This document shows, one piece after another, positions 17,567-26,611 of a stretch of DNA of 64,000 nt. How positions within the stretch are numbered: the stretch's first letter is position 1; each line of letters begins with the position of its first letter. The position numbers and the translations under genes were made by a program. Source of the DNA: Timema cristinae (lineage: Eukaryota > Arthropoda > Insecta > Phasmatodea > Timematidae); assembly GCA_039000515.1 (NCBI GenBank), contig JBCFYV010011135.1, positions 18,744,178 through 18,808,177 of the forward strand. The letters run 5' to 3'. The notes under the pieces were generated by a model. It had not been told where the DNA came from, did not search any database, and saw only the letters and a program-made list of their open reading frames with translations.

Positions 17567-18620
17567 GCGCCACGTTAAAAAAACTATATTACAATCTCCC
17601 ACGACCTTCGGCCTTCTCGTCAGCCACAAAACTTAAAAAGGCCAGTCGGTTGGATAAAATAAAAGTAGACGAATGGTTAACTGGGCAGGACGCGTACACT
17701 CTACACCGTAGTTTAAGAAAAAGATTCCCACGTAACCCGTACAGAGTCGCCAATATCGACGATGTGTGGGAGATTGATCTAGTAGAAATGAGAGCTTTTA
17801 AAAAGGACAACAGGGGCATCAACTATATTCTAAACATTATTGATGTATTTTCAAAGTACGCGTGGTCTATACCGCTTAAAACAAAATCGGGCGCAGACAT
17901 CACCGTGGCTATAAAACAGATTTTTAAAAAAGGTCGACGCCCCCTTTCGATTCAGTCGGACAAAGGTAGGGAATTTTTAAATTCTAAATTTAGAACATTT
18001 TTGAAACAAGCGGGCGTTCATTTTTATCATTTGCATAATCCGGATATAAAGGGGGCCGTCGTGGAGCGTTTCAATCGCACGCTGAAAACTAAAATGTGGA
18101 AATATTTCACCGCATTTAACACTCACAACTACGTAGATGTGTTGGGCAAGCTAGTTCAAAATTATAACGCTAGTGTTCATTCGACTATAGGAATGGCTCC
18201 GGCTTCGGTCAAGCCTATTCACGTACTTAAAATATTATTGCGCCTGCAAAAGCGGTGGGCTAAAATTAAAGTAGGGAAAATTTTGTTCAAGGCGGGCGAT
18301 CATGTGCGCATAAGTAAAGAAAAAATGATTTTTGACAAAGGATACGAGGCTAATTTTACACGAGAAAATTTAGCATAGTTAAAGTAATTCCTAGACTTCC
18401 CCAACCGGTCTATTCCTTACAGGATCTCCGAGGGCGGCCCATTGAGGGACATTTTTATAACTACGAACTAGTTCGCGTGCGTCGTCCAACGATTTTTCAA
18501 ATAGATAAAATAGTACAGAGTAAGCGAATTAAGGGCATTCAACATCATCTAGTCAAGTGGAAAGGATACGACAGTTCTTTCAACAGCTGGGTGCCTGCGT
18601 CTAACATTAAACAAATATGA
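17563..18620 (+). CDS. int: DDE integrase with chromodomain, one-base frame break
   Basis: Inserts element ends into host DNA. Start is the ATG at 17563 (ATGA overlap with the upstream gene). The catalytic triad is visible: Asp72 in WEIDLVEM, Asp133 in IQSDKGREF and Glu168 in VVERFNRTLK, spacing close to D,D-35-E. The C-terminal domain begins 'FKAGDHVRISKEKMIFDKGYEANF' and the frame then hits TAG at 18376. The -1 frame from 18369 continues with the family's expected IVKV segment and a chromodomain (QIDKIVQSK ... LVKWKGY ... SWVP) to TGA 18618-18620, which overlaps the next ATG. The frame change lies in A AAT TTA (18366-18372), a known -1 slippery heptamer, so recoding or a one-A deletion are both possible. 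Confidence 0.93.
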
Positions 18621-19543
18621 GTCAGTTTTATGTAGCACTGCCGTCGGACTCGAGCGCCGAATATTACGAGAATAATACACTCTCTTACTATACTACAAAA
18701 TTGGCACAGTCCATACGGCTAGAACACGACCGGTGGGAGGTGGGACTAGCTGAATTATCCTATCCCGTGGGTTTTGAAACTCTCGAAGATAACATTTTAT
18801 CAAAAGATAAAGAATTGACGGCAAACGTCGTGGTGACCCAAGTGGGTCGTGTTTCGTTTCCTCAACAAGATTTCACCTCCTTTAAGGAGCTTTATAATAA
18901 AATTAAGAGCTCGATAAGTGATAAAGGAGATCTAGAGGTTTTAATATCTGAATTTCAATGGTACATTCTACGCGATCAAACAATGTTAACTGAGATTAAA
19001 AAACAAAAGGGTGCATGGACCGCCGACAAGTCACCCATAACTACACGATTCAAAAACACAATTTCATTTACGGTGGCGAAAAAAAAATTTAAAATAGAAT
19101 TTCCTGTTCGTCTCTATGTGGGCATCGGAGACTTAATTACAACCATTCGAAACAGACTACCCAACATAGAGTCACTTAATGCGGTTAATACACATATGAG
19201 GGATTTAATGAGCGAGGACATTAAGGGGGTCTTTTTGAGACCCAATCGTAAACTGCCCGGCTCTGTTTCAATCGAAACGGAACCCGTCTTTGTGTACACA
19301 GACATTATAGGACCACAGTTACTAGGCGATTCGTATGTAAGATGGATTAGAATCATACAGTTCCCCTCCGCCGCCGCGCATCACGTGTTCTTTCCTATAT
19401 TCTATTTTCCCGTTGAGAAATGTAATTTTGACTCTATAAGTATAGGCTTATACACAAAGTTTGGCGAACGAGTGAATTTTCAATCGGGTCCCGTGCCCAC
19501 TGTAGCGATTTTACATTTTAGAGAGAAAAAACTAGATAAATAG
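18617..19543 (+). CDS. Penton-like minor capsid protein
   Basis: A 308-residue protein whose ATG overlaps the chromodomain stop. The opening 'FYVALPSDSSAEYYENNTLSYYTTKLAQSI.L....WEVGLAELSYP' is the recognisable start of Polinton minor capsid (single jelly-roll, vertex) proteins. Later regions are rich in beta-strand, with aromatic strand ends (HHVFFPIFYFPVE) and a typical C-terminal 'VPTVAILHFR'. It should form the capsid vertices with the major capsid protein encoded further downstream. Frame is intact and length typical. Confidence 0.85.
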   Translation: MSQFYVALPSDSSAEYYENNTLSYYTTKLAQSIRLEHDRWEVGLAELSYPVGFETLEDNILSKDKELTANVVVTQVGRVSFPQQDFTSFKELYNKIKSSISDKGDLEVLISEFQWYILRDQTMLTEIKKQKGAWTADKSPITTRFKNTISFTVAKKKFKIEFPVRLYVGIGDLITTIRNRLPNIESLNAVNTHMRDLMSEDIKGVFLRPNRKLPGSVSIETEPVFVYTDIIGPQLLGDSYVRWIRIIQFPSAAAHHVFFPIFYFPVEKCNFDSISIGLYTKFGERVNFQSGPVPTVAILHFREKKLDK

Positions 19544-19577
19544 ATACGTGGGATAGTAATTTGACTTAGTCTTAACA

Positions 19578-19927
19578 ATGGAGGGAGAGAGAGAAAACAT
19601 CGGTCCCGTCTATCACGCCAGTTATAAAATGCAACGGGGACGTGGCCTCGGATCGTTTTTGGGCGGGTTATTTCGATTTGTCAAACCATTGTTTATGAGG
19701 GGGCGAAAGCGGTGGGAAAACAAGCGTTACAAACAGGTTCGCACATTTTGTCCGACATAGCGACACGTGAGCCCGGTCAAAAAGTCGGTGATATAGTTAA
19801 AAAGCGCGTCACTCAGGCGGTCGAGGGACGTGGCTTAAAAAGGGTTAAAAAGCGTAAACGACTTCATTCGAAGGTGGGCGCCAGAGCAAGAGGGAACAAG
19901 AGAGCTAAAAAAGATATTTTCGATTAA
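19578..19927 (+). pseudogene. Small membrane-active virion-like protein, frame broken
   Basis: The first frame (19578-19760) has 'RGRGLGSFLGGLFRFVKPLF', a glycine-rich amphipathic helix; the second (19712-19927) continues as 'GKQALQTGSHILSDIATRE', then a lysine/arginine-rich tail (KKRKRLHSK, ARARGNKRAKK). Together they resemble the small protein found between penton and major capsid in Polintons and adintoviruses, compared by others to adenovirus membrane-active proteins. The frames join at a GGGGG run (about 19698-19702), implying one missing G. The function is inferred. Confidence 0.7.
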
Positions 19928-19929
19928 TT

Positions 19930-21217
19930 ATGGAGTGTTCAAAAACAGAACTCGATCTTTTCGACGAAAAATGCATTCAAACGGTAATTAAAAATAATAA
20001 AGTGGTCGAATACAAACCCATCACTTCCGTGGACAATGACGCTCAGTTAGAGTTTTTTTTGCCCCGGGGACGGTGAATACTTTCGAGACCTCTCTTCGAT
20101 TAAATTATATCTTCGTATTCAACTGGTGAGGGGGGACGGGACACCGGTCGCAGCCGACAATAAAATCGGATGCGTCAACAACTTGTTAAATTCTTTATTC
20201 AACCAAATCAATATCTCTCTCAACGAAACACCTACTACAACCTCGACCGACAACTATGCCTACAGGGCTTATTTAGAGACTTTAACTAATTACGGTAGAG
20301 ACGCCTCCGACACCCACCTAGTGAATGGTATGTGGTTTTTAGATACCCCTGCCGCTAACGGTGAACTCGCCGCATCCACAGAGAACAAAGGTTTCGCCAC
20401 GAGATTAGATTTGTTAAAACATCCGGTCGACTTGGTGGGACGTTTACACGCCGACATTTTTAATATTTCACATTTGCTGTTGAAAAATGTATCGTTGCGT
20501 GTTAAATTAATTCGCAACAAAAGAGAGTTTTATCTGCTCACAGACGCGGACAATTTAAACACCGACGTGCGGTTGCGAATTTTAGACGCCACCCTCTTTG
20601 TGAAACACGTGGAAGTGTCGCCGACTATTTCACTCGCTATAGAAAAGACACTGTTACGAAAGCCGGCCTTATACCACCTCAATCGGGTGGACGTCAAGTC
20701 TGTGACCGTACCCAAAGGATCCAAGTCTGTGAGTCTAAATAATGTTATTCAAGGGGTTATCCCTAAAATTGTTTTATTCACAATGGTGTCAAACGATGCG
20801 TTTGTAGGCAGTTTGAACACGAATCCGTTTCAACTCATTCATAGAAACCTTGATCGTTTCGTCCTATATGTAAATGGAATCCAAAAACATTTGCCCATTT
20901 TGATAAATTTTGACAACGTCGGCACGTCCACCCTCGCCTATGATACATTGTTTTCGGGATTGGGCATACACCATCAAAACAACGGCCATTTAATCACGCG
21001 AGACATGTTCAATAAAGGTTACTTTATGTTGGCCTTCGACTTAACTCCCGACAGCGCAGGACAGGACTCGCACACCAGTCTTCAGACAGAGGGGAATGTG
21101 AGATTTGAGTTACAGTTCAAGACAGACCTTGACACCGCCATAACCTGTTTGTTTTACTCTGAGTACGAGGGGACGGTGTCGATAGATTCTAATAGGGAGG
21201 TGAAAATTAATTATTAA
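19930..21217 (+). CDS. Major capsid protein (double jelly-roll type), frame broken near N-terminus
   Basis: The principal shell protein. An N-terminal piece of 48 codons starts at ATG 19930 and ends at TGA 20074-20076; the rest is in the next frame, open through to 21217. Around the junction the sequence has eight Ts (20053-20060), then GCCCCGGGG. One base too many is present relative to an unbroken frame. The large part shows the expected 'NKIGCVNNLLNSLFNQINISLN', 'YRAYLETLTNYG', 'FNKGYFMLAFDLTPD' and final 'GNVRFELQFK' strands of Polinton capsid proteins. Position between the small virion protein and the protease is canonical. Confidence 0.9.
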
Positions 21218-21221
21218 CACC

Positions 21222-21722
21222 ATGAATTCTCATCAAATAGACACACTGCTGGGCAAAATTTCAATCTATAAAGGGACATTTCCTTCGGACAAATTACCTC
21301 AAAATTTCACTCGTCCCGCCTTATTTGTGGTCAATCTAGACCCTCACACTAAACCCGGCTCCCATTGGGTGGTTCTATATTTTTCCAAATTTGGGGAGTA
21401 TTTTGATACATATGCCAGACGACCGAGCTTAGCGATGACTAGATTCTTAAATAAACACTCGACACGATGGATGTACAACCGCAAACGACTCCAAGCCATA
21501 GCCTCCGGTGTGTGCGGTCAGTATTGCTGTCTGTTTGGCGTTGCCAAGGACGCCGGCTGGAGCCTGAGGAGATTCACAGACCTGTTCTCAACCGGCAACT
21601 TGTGCAAGAACGACCGACTAGCCGTCACGCTGTTCAAACGTCGCTTTGGCCGCTGTCCAAGGTGTACTAGCAGGGGTGCCCAGACGTGTGTTCCAGCATT
21701 AGATATAAAAGGTATACAATAA
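21222..21722 (+). CDS. Adenain-like cysteine maturation protease
   Basis: A 166-residue protease of the adenovirus endopeptidase (C5/Ulp1-like) type that would process capsid precursors. Catalytic residues are visible: His48 in GSHWVV, Asp62 in EYFDTY, Gln91 for the oxyanion hole and Cys98 in SGVCGQYC, seven residues after the Gln as in the family. The start follows the capsid stop by only four bases. The C-terminal extension is Cys/Arg-rich (RRFGRCPRC). Frame intact. Confidence 0.93.
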   Translation: MNSHQIDTLLGKISIYKGTFPSDKLPQNFTRPALFVVNLDPHTKPGSHWVVLYFSKFGEYFDTYARRPSLAMTRFLNKHSTRWMYNRKRLQAIASGVCGQYCCLFGVAKDAGWSLRRFTDLFSTGNLCKNDRLAVTLFKRRFGRCPRCTSRGAQTCVPALDIKGIQ

Positions 21723-21736
21723 TTTTATTTAATCAT

Positions 21737-21757
21737 TTGTATTCAATTATCTGACAG
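21737..21757 (+). promoter_or_regulatory. 3' splice site before the 21758 gene
   Basis: TTTGTATTCAATTATCTGACAG ends at 21757 and the ATG of the next gene follows immediately, consistent with an alternatively spliced leader. Confidence 0.4.
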
Positions 21758-22234
21758 ATGAACATCATGTCGGCCATCTTTGATTTTTCATTTATCGTAA
21801 ACTCTAAAAAGGAGTGGGTGATCACCGAGCTAGCCATAGTTTTCATCGACGAGAAACAATCGTCGTGCTATCAATTCAATAAAACCACCGGCTTGTGCTA
21901 CTCCAAATTGGATGCAATTCTAAAACAAAATTTAGATAAAGCCTTCGTGCCTTACGCATATAATAAACAAAAAGGAAATTTCTTGTCCCGTCTCACCAGC
22001 CGGACATTCATCCCACTACGCGAGGACTATAAATGTCCCTTTGTTGATTTGATCAACTCTAATTGTTGGGGGTGTACCGCTCCTTGTCACGACATCACCC
22101 CATGCGCGTTAAAAAATGCAAACGCTTTGGCACGATTCGTCAGATTTCACAGCGCCGAGAAATTGTATAAATTTTGTCCAATCACCGACGACGACGACGA
22201 CCACGATACTAGCTTTAATTGCGATGACTGTTGA
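21758..22234 (+). CDS. Cys-rich protein of unknown function
   Basis: A 158-residue protein starting right after a splice-acceptor-like sequence. It starts with 'FDFSFIVNSKKEWVITELAIVFID', has a central 'RTFIPLREDYKCPFVDLINSNCWGCTAPCHD' and ends in an acidic run (DDDDDHD) plus CDDC. The Cys pairs could bind zinc. The N-terminal pattern (D..F....KEW...E.A......) looks like the opening of the RNase H-like unnamed protein type also seen at 15221, but that is only a resemblance. Late position after the protease suggests an accessory gene. Confidence 0.6.
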   Translation: MNIMSAIFDFSFIVNSKKEWVITELAIVFIDEKQSSCYQFNKTTGLCYSKLDAILKQNLDKAFVPYAYNKQKGNFLSRLTSRTFIPLREDYKCPFVDLINSNCWGCTAPCHDITPCALKNANALARFVRFHSAEKLYKFCPITDDDDDHDTSFNCDDC

Positions 22235-22265
22235 TTACAGGTCATCAGTCTAGACGCAGACAGCG

Positions 22266-22817
22266 ATGAAGACGTGCAGCTGTAATATGGTGCAGGATGA
22301 ATCACCGTCGCTCCTAACCAAGACTTTCTACCTAAACGACAAACAGAACAAACACGTGGCGGTGGGCCTCTTCCCTGACCGCAACTTTTACGCTCACGTG
22401 ATGTTTTCATCGAGTTCTAATCGTCTAATACTCACCGTCCCCCAATGGAACTTTCTCGTCAAAGAAATGCCGTTTTGGTCCGAGTGTGTGCAGACGTGTG
22501 TAAACTTCGAGTCCAGCATGGACGACTTTAACATTGTGGTGAAAAAACTTTTCGGCGTGTGGAAATTGTGTCTGAGTGATAAAAAAAACAACATTCAGAT
22601 CTACCTGTCTACGAACGAATTAAAAACTCTGTACAATCTTGAAAAATATATCACACGGCATGTAAAATATCTAAATCACCCTAATGTATCGATGTTCATA
22701 GACAATACGCTCGCCTCCAAATCGTTTGTAGACCCGCCCGATCCTATCCCATATTTTAACTATCTGTCACTGTATGACGATCTTTGTATTTTTATGGATA
22801 ACAATAATAAATTGTGA
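22266..22817 (+). CDS. Right-end protein of unknown function overlapping the TIR
   Basis: A 183-residue protein; first ATG 32 bases after the preceding stop. It contains 'KHVAVGLFPDRNFYAHVMFSS', 'LTVPQWNFLV', 'NNIQIYLSTNELKTLYNLEKYI' and the C-terminal 'SKSFVDPPDPIPYFNYLSLYDDL'. I do not recognise a family, although the VPQW-type sentence is, as I recall, recurrent in proteins encoded near Polinton ends. Its last about 45 codons lie within the right TIR, so a truncated copy is present in the left TIR (6826-6960). A polyadenylation-like ATTAAA lies at about 22841. Confidence 0.65.
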   Translation: MKTCSCNMVQDESPSLLTKTFYLNDKQNKHVAVGLFPDRNFYAHVMFSSSSNRLILTVPQWNFLVKEMPFWSECVQTCVNFESSMDDFNIVVKKLFGVWKLCLSDKKNNIQIYLSTNELKTLYNLEKYITRHVKYLNHPNVSMFIDNTLASKSFVDPPDPIPYFNYLSLYDDLCIFMDNNNKL

Positions 22818-23382
22818 AATATGTATACTTTTTTATTATAATTAAATGTTGAAAAAAACTTGTACTTATTTTTTTATTTCTAGTAATATTTCCCTCTCAT
22901 TTAAATTATATATTTGTAGTAAAAGCCATACAACATTAAAATACAGGTTTTCTCTTTATAGAGTATATCCAAATAAAAAAACATGGCAAGTAGTGATGGT
23001 TAATAATAATTCAATAAATTTGAAAATGTCATAATCCTGTGACGTCAATGTCTAAAATACAGGTTTTCCAAATAAAAAACATGGCAAGTAGTGATGGTTT
23101 ATGCTCACACTCAAATAATAATTCATTAAATTTGAAGACGTCTTAATCCTGTGACGTCAATTGAAACGTCACTAGCATACCAATATTTTAGTTAGACCAC
23201 AGCCTCATACGGCATTATTACAGTTGATGGCTCAACGCGGGTCTATACCTGACATACGTCATTGAAAACGTCACTCTATACACGACATACGTCATTGAAA
23301 CGTCATTGAAACGTAATTAGCATAGTCTCATACGTCAAATTATGAATAATTATCGAGGGAACATACCCCAGCTAATACTACT
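22690..23382 (-). repeat. Right terminal inverted repeat of the Polinton
   Basis: Reverse complement of the left arm, including the promoter-like CRE subunits and the last about 45 codons of the gene at 22266-22817. Between 23190 and 23330 it has an additional segment rich in ACGTCATTGAAAACGTCA-like repeats that the left arm lacks. The arms are therefore not identical and have diverged since insertion or were unequal when inserted. Confidence 0.88.
23040..23159. promoter_or_regulatory. CRE palindromes, right TIR
   Basis: Perfect TGACGTCA at 23040-23047 and 23152-23159, plus many ACGTCA half-sites between 23257 and 23337. They mirror the left-arm cluster. Confidence 0.55.
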
Positions 23383-23388
23383 ACTATA
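23383..23388. repeat. Target-site duplication, right copy (ACTATA)
   Basis: Exact match to the left copy at 6253-6258, directly after the CT terminus. It defines the right boundary of the element. Confidence 0.92.
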
Positions 23389-23576
23389 TAATATATTATA
23401 GACATTTTTATGAGGAATAAATTAAATTTTCAAAATAAAATTTAGCCTAGGTTACTGGCTGATAATTAGCTTTATATTGGTGAAAGAAATTTTTAAATAG
23501 GTCCAGTAGTTTTGAGTCTACCAATTACAAAAAAAAAAAATCGAATCTTTCCTCTTTATAATATTAAGTATAGATT
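23383..23576 (+). repeat. Interspersed repeat C, right half
   Basis: ACTATATAATATATTATAGACATTTTTATGAGGAATAAATTAAATTTTC-like sequence through CTCTTTATAATATTAAGTATAGAT continues the repeat interrupted at 6258, as shown by the uninterrupted copies at 33184-33616 and 42752-43378. Confidence 0.8.
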
Positions 23577-24002
23577 ATGTATATTGCACTCACGCCGCTA
23601 GGTCTTATTAAAAGTCAAGTTTTAATAAAATATGTCAATTAAACGAATAATAATAATTATTCTCTTTGCTAATCTAAATTAAGAACCTTAAACGTATATC
23701 CTCCTTAAAGTAAAACTATATAAATAAATATGAAATGTTAAAAATTTAAAATATTTAAATTCAGACTTAACAAATTAGATTATTGCGCTGATAGCTACCT
23801 TAAAAATAATCTATTATAAATACAATCCGCCTAAGCTAAAGTAATAAATTAAAAATGTATTATTGACTCACGACATTGAAGCGCTATCAATCTTTTGAAC
23901 ATCCCACCCAGAATTGTAAATTTTTAAAAATATGAGATTGTACATGTTAACCTAACCTAGGTGGCCACCTTTCCCAATCCAGCCACATACCTGTATATCA
24001 CG
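23577..24002. other. AT-rich spacer, no gene seen
   Basis: No open frame or recognised repeat beyond low complexity. Confidence 0.4.
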
Positions 24003-24850
24003 TTTTCTAGAATATACCTTTTTTTTTCTAAAATATGCCAAACGTGCCACTTTGTATAAAATGTGCCTCTTTTCTAAAATGTGTCTCAAAGGTTAAAATG
24101 TGTGAATTAATTTAACTACAATGTACTTCTTTATCTAAAAAGGGTGACCTGGTGGTATAGGGGTAAGGTGTCAGACTTCTGTGCTGGCGGCCGGGGTTCA
24201 ATCCTCGGTCCCGGCACAGATTTATCTGATTTACAAACCCTTCCTTCACCTCTGGCAAGACATCTTTTGAATGTGGAGAATGCCAGGCCTCCACCGTGGT
24301 TCGGATTTCACGTTAAACTGTAGCTCCTTAATTTCATTTCACAATCACCCTACCATTACACATTAGCGTAAGTGCATATAACCCGAACGGGTAGTAAGAC
24401 GCGGTGCTAATGATAATAATAATTTATCTAAAATGTATATTTCTGTCTAAAAGTGCCACTATATCTACATGTGCGTATTTGACTACAATGTTTTATTTTT
24501 GTTTACAATGTGTGTTATGGATATACTATTAATTATTTTGACTACAATTTCTATAAATAGCTATAATTTACCTCTTTGGCTACCATTTGCCTGTTTAGTT
24601 AAAACTTGCCTCTATTTTTACATTTTTTATGATTCTATTTTGTTATGATGTGCTAATTTATCTACAACGTGTCTCTTTACCTAAAATAATTGTCAAGCTT
24701 ATAATCCGAATGTATAATAAGACGCAATTTGAATATATAACAAGTGTCCGTGCCTATAATACACCTTAATAAATACTTATTGTATATTTGGATTAAATGT
24801 GCCCTCAATAGATACATGTTTCTATTGCCACAATGTACTTAATTGGATAT
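24003..24850 (+). repeat. Degenerate short tandem array (CTAAAATGTGCCTCTTTA-like), split by a SINE
   Basis: Variants of a roughly 25-30 base unit with (A/C)TAAAATGT or CTACAATGT cores recur from 24003 to about 24140 and continue after the SINE to about 24850. Confidence 0.5.
24143..24424 (+). mobile_element. tRNA-derived SINE family 1, full-length copy
   Basis: Starts GGTGACCTGGTGG with A-box-like TGGTATAGGGGT and B box GGTTCAATCC (24194-24203), followed by the family body (ATGCCAGGCCTCCACCGTGG, CCTACCATTACACATTAGCG) and tail AACCCGAACGGGTAGTAAGACGCGGTGCTAA(T..)n. tRNA-like promoter plus simple-repeat tail define a SINE. Confidence 0.88.
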
Positions 24851-26611
24851 TATACTCGTATTTGTGGTTGGTTACAATGTTCTACATATATATAACATAT
24901 ATGTGTTTATATTGTTCTTCAATATAACATATGTATCTATTTATAAGTATAAATATAGCTACAATGTGATTCATTGGATATTGTATTTATTTTTGGAAAA
25001 AATTTCTATTTTTGATTTACAGAGAGTCATATTCTCATTATTTCACACCGTTGTTCATTATGATATTCCTAATATGTAATTATTATTTTTTAACATCGGA
25101 GCATTATTCGATTCCATTTTCAGGATCAACTAACAACATCATTAGGGAAAGTGACAGCGAATATTCCTCCAATATTATCCAAATGAGTATTGGGGCTACA
25201 TAGAAATAGGTTTTTAATTTAAAACTCAAAATATTTTGCAACCAGCACATTATGTTTGTCTTAACACTCTGGTATGTAATGGTAAATTTGTAATTAAAGC
25301 CAAGTTTTGCATTAATTTTGCTTAAAATCATAACTGGTGTTATATATATTTCTCTCAGAATTACGTAAATGCTAATATTACTATAAGTTTTAATACAATT
25401 AAATAAACACTATCAGTTTATTTGTGCACCACAATAATTGTTTGGGCTATCAACATATTTAGATCAATGGTATATTGAAGAGTTAAGTATAATTTATAAG
25501 AAACTCCCCCCATTTGTGTGAACTGGAGTTAAATGATACTTTTTTTTTTGTCTAAAATTGTGTTTAAACTTGGCCACGATTTGAAATTTAACCTTATACA
25601 GAATCAGCAAAACATATTAGTCAATCCTGACGTTTAATCAGCATGCTCACCGAAACGATTTTCAACACTCATTTTTATCCGCTCAATATATTAATACCAA
25701 TAAGAGCCTAAACATTTGTTTATTTTACCACAGTGTCTTTTTACCCGTTAGCTTTAAACTCATATGTATTAGTAACGCTTTTGTGTTAGGAATTAGTCTA
25801 GCTCAAATTTAGTAGAATTGTAACCAAATATTCTTGGAGAAAGCGGGGAAAGTCATTTAGGAATGAACACCTTCACTACACATGGCCAGTATTTTAGGCC
25901 TGGCGTTCTATTCACCAGCTAGCCTAACTAGACTATACTGGTGGCTTTGTCCACGCGACATACTGCTGCATGTCACAGAACCGTCGACCCTAAAGCTACT
26001 GAGGAGGAATATTGGTTTGTTTTTTGCATTCCCAATTTATGTCAGCTATAATTGTCTAAAATTAACCAAAGTCTATTTTATTACTTGTTTTAAGTTCTTT
26101 ATATATTTTTTAATGTAGAACATCGTCAATTGTGATGTTTTAAGATTTTTTATAAAATCTACAGCCCATTGACCCTACCTGAAGAACCCTCAATCTTCCT
26201 TTTTATAATATAAGGATCTTTTATCTTAATAGTGTTTACACATTGGATACCCGTCAGTAGGCCTAAATTCATTTTGCATAAAGTGTATGCCAAATGAATT
26301 TTGCCAGCTGACTTTTGGCCTACTGTCGTATCCCCCATGCATTAAATTACTAACATAGATATTATAGATATTCTTAAATGTTATAAACGGTATTATGGGC
26401 ACATAAATCGAACCCAGACTAATGTAAAAGTGCTTATATGACTCAATTACATGAATATGATATGATATAGTGGATGCATGTCATAGACTAGCAGACTTTG
26501 TCAATCAAAATCGATAAAGTATGACGTAAACATAAACAATAGTATTCTCTATTGTTACACATCAGCAGTTCCACACGTGCATTAGGTCATGTTTTTATAT
26601 AAAATAACATG
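24851..26611. other. AT-rich intergenic DNA, no gene seen
   Basis: Short open frames occur by chance (for example 25882-26118, ending in low-complexity aromatic residues) but nothing coding-like is supported. Confidence 0.4.

Larger units (their letters stand above)
6259..23382. mobile_element. Polinton/Maverick (adintovirus-like) integrated element
   Basis: The sequence shows inverted termini beginning AGTAGTATTAGCTGGGG and ending in its complement, perfect 6-bp flanking duplications (ACTATA), and the full Polinton gene set between them: protein-primed PolB, DDE integrase with chromodomain, packaging ATPase, adenain-like protease, penton-like and major capsid proteins. AG/CT ends and a 6-bp duplication are the known hallmarks of Polintons. 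Length (about 17.1 kb) is typical. Coding strand is almost entirely plus, with one minus-strand gene near the left end. Coding DNA is visibly less AT-rich than the flanks. Six genes carry a stop or frame break, so the copy is probably no longer autonomous unless some breaks are sequencing errors or recoding sites. Confidence 0.97.

Noticed and set aside
21467..21670. Alternate-frame peptide inside the protease
   Set aside because: Overlaps the catalytic Gln/Cys region of an intact protease; no independent support.
24190..24220. tRNA gene in the GGTTCAATCC-containing segments
   Set aside because: The segment recurs in at least a dozen copies followed by the same body and tail and lacks a complete cloverleaf; these are SINE heads.
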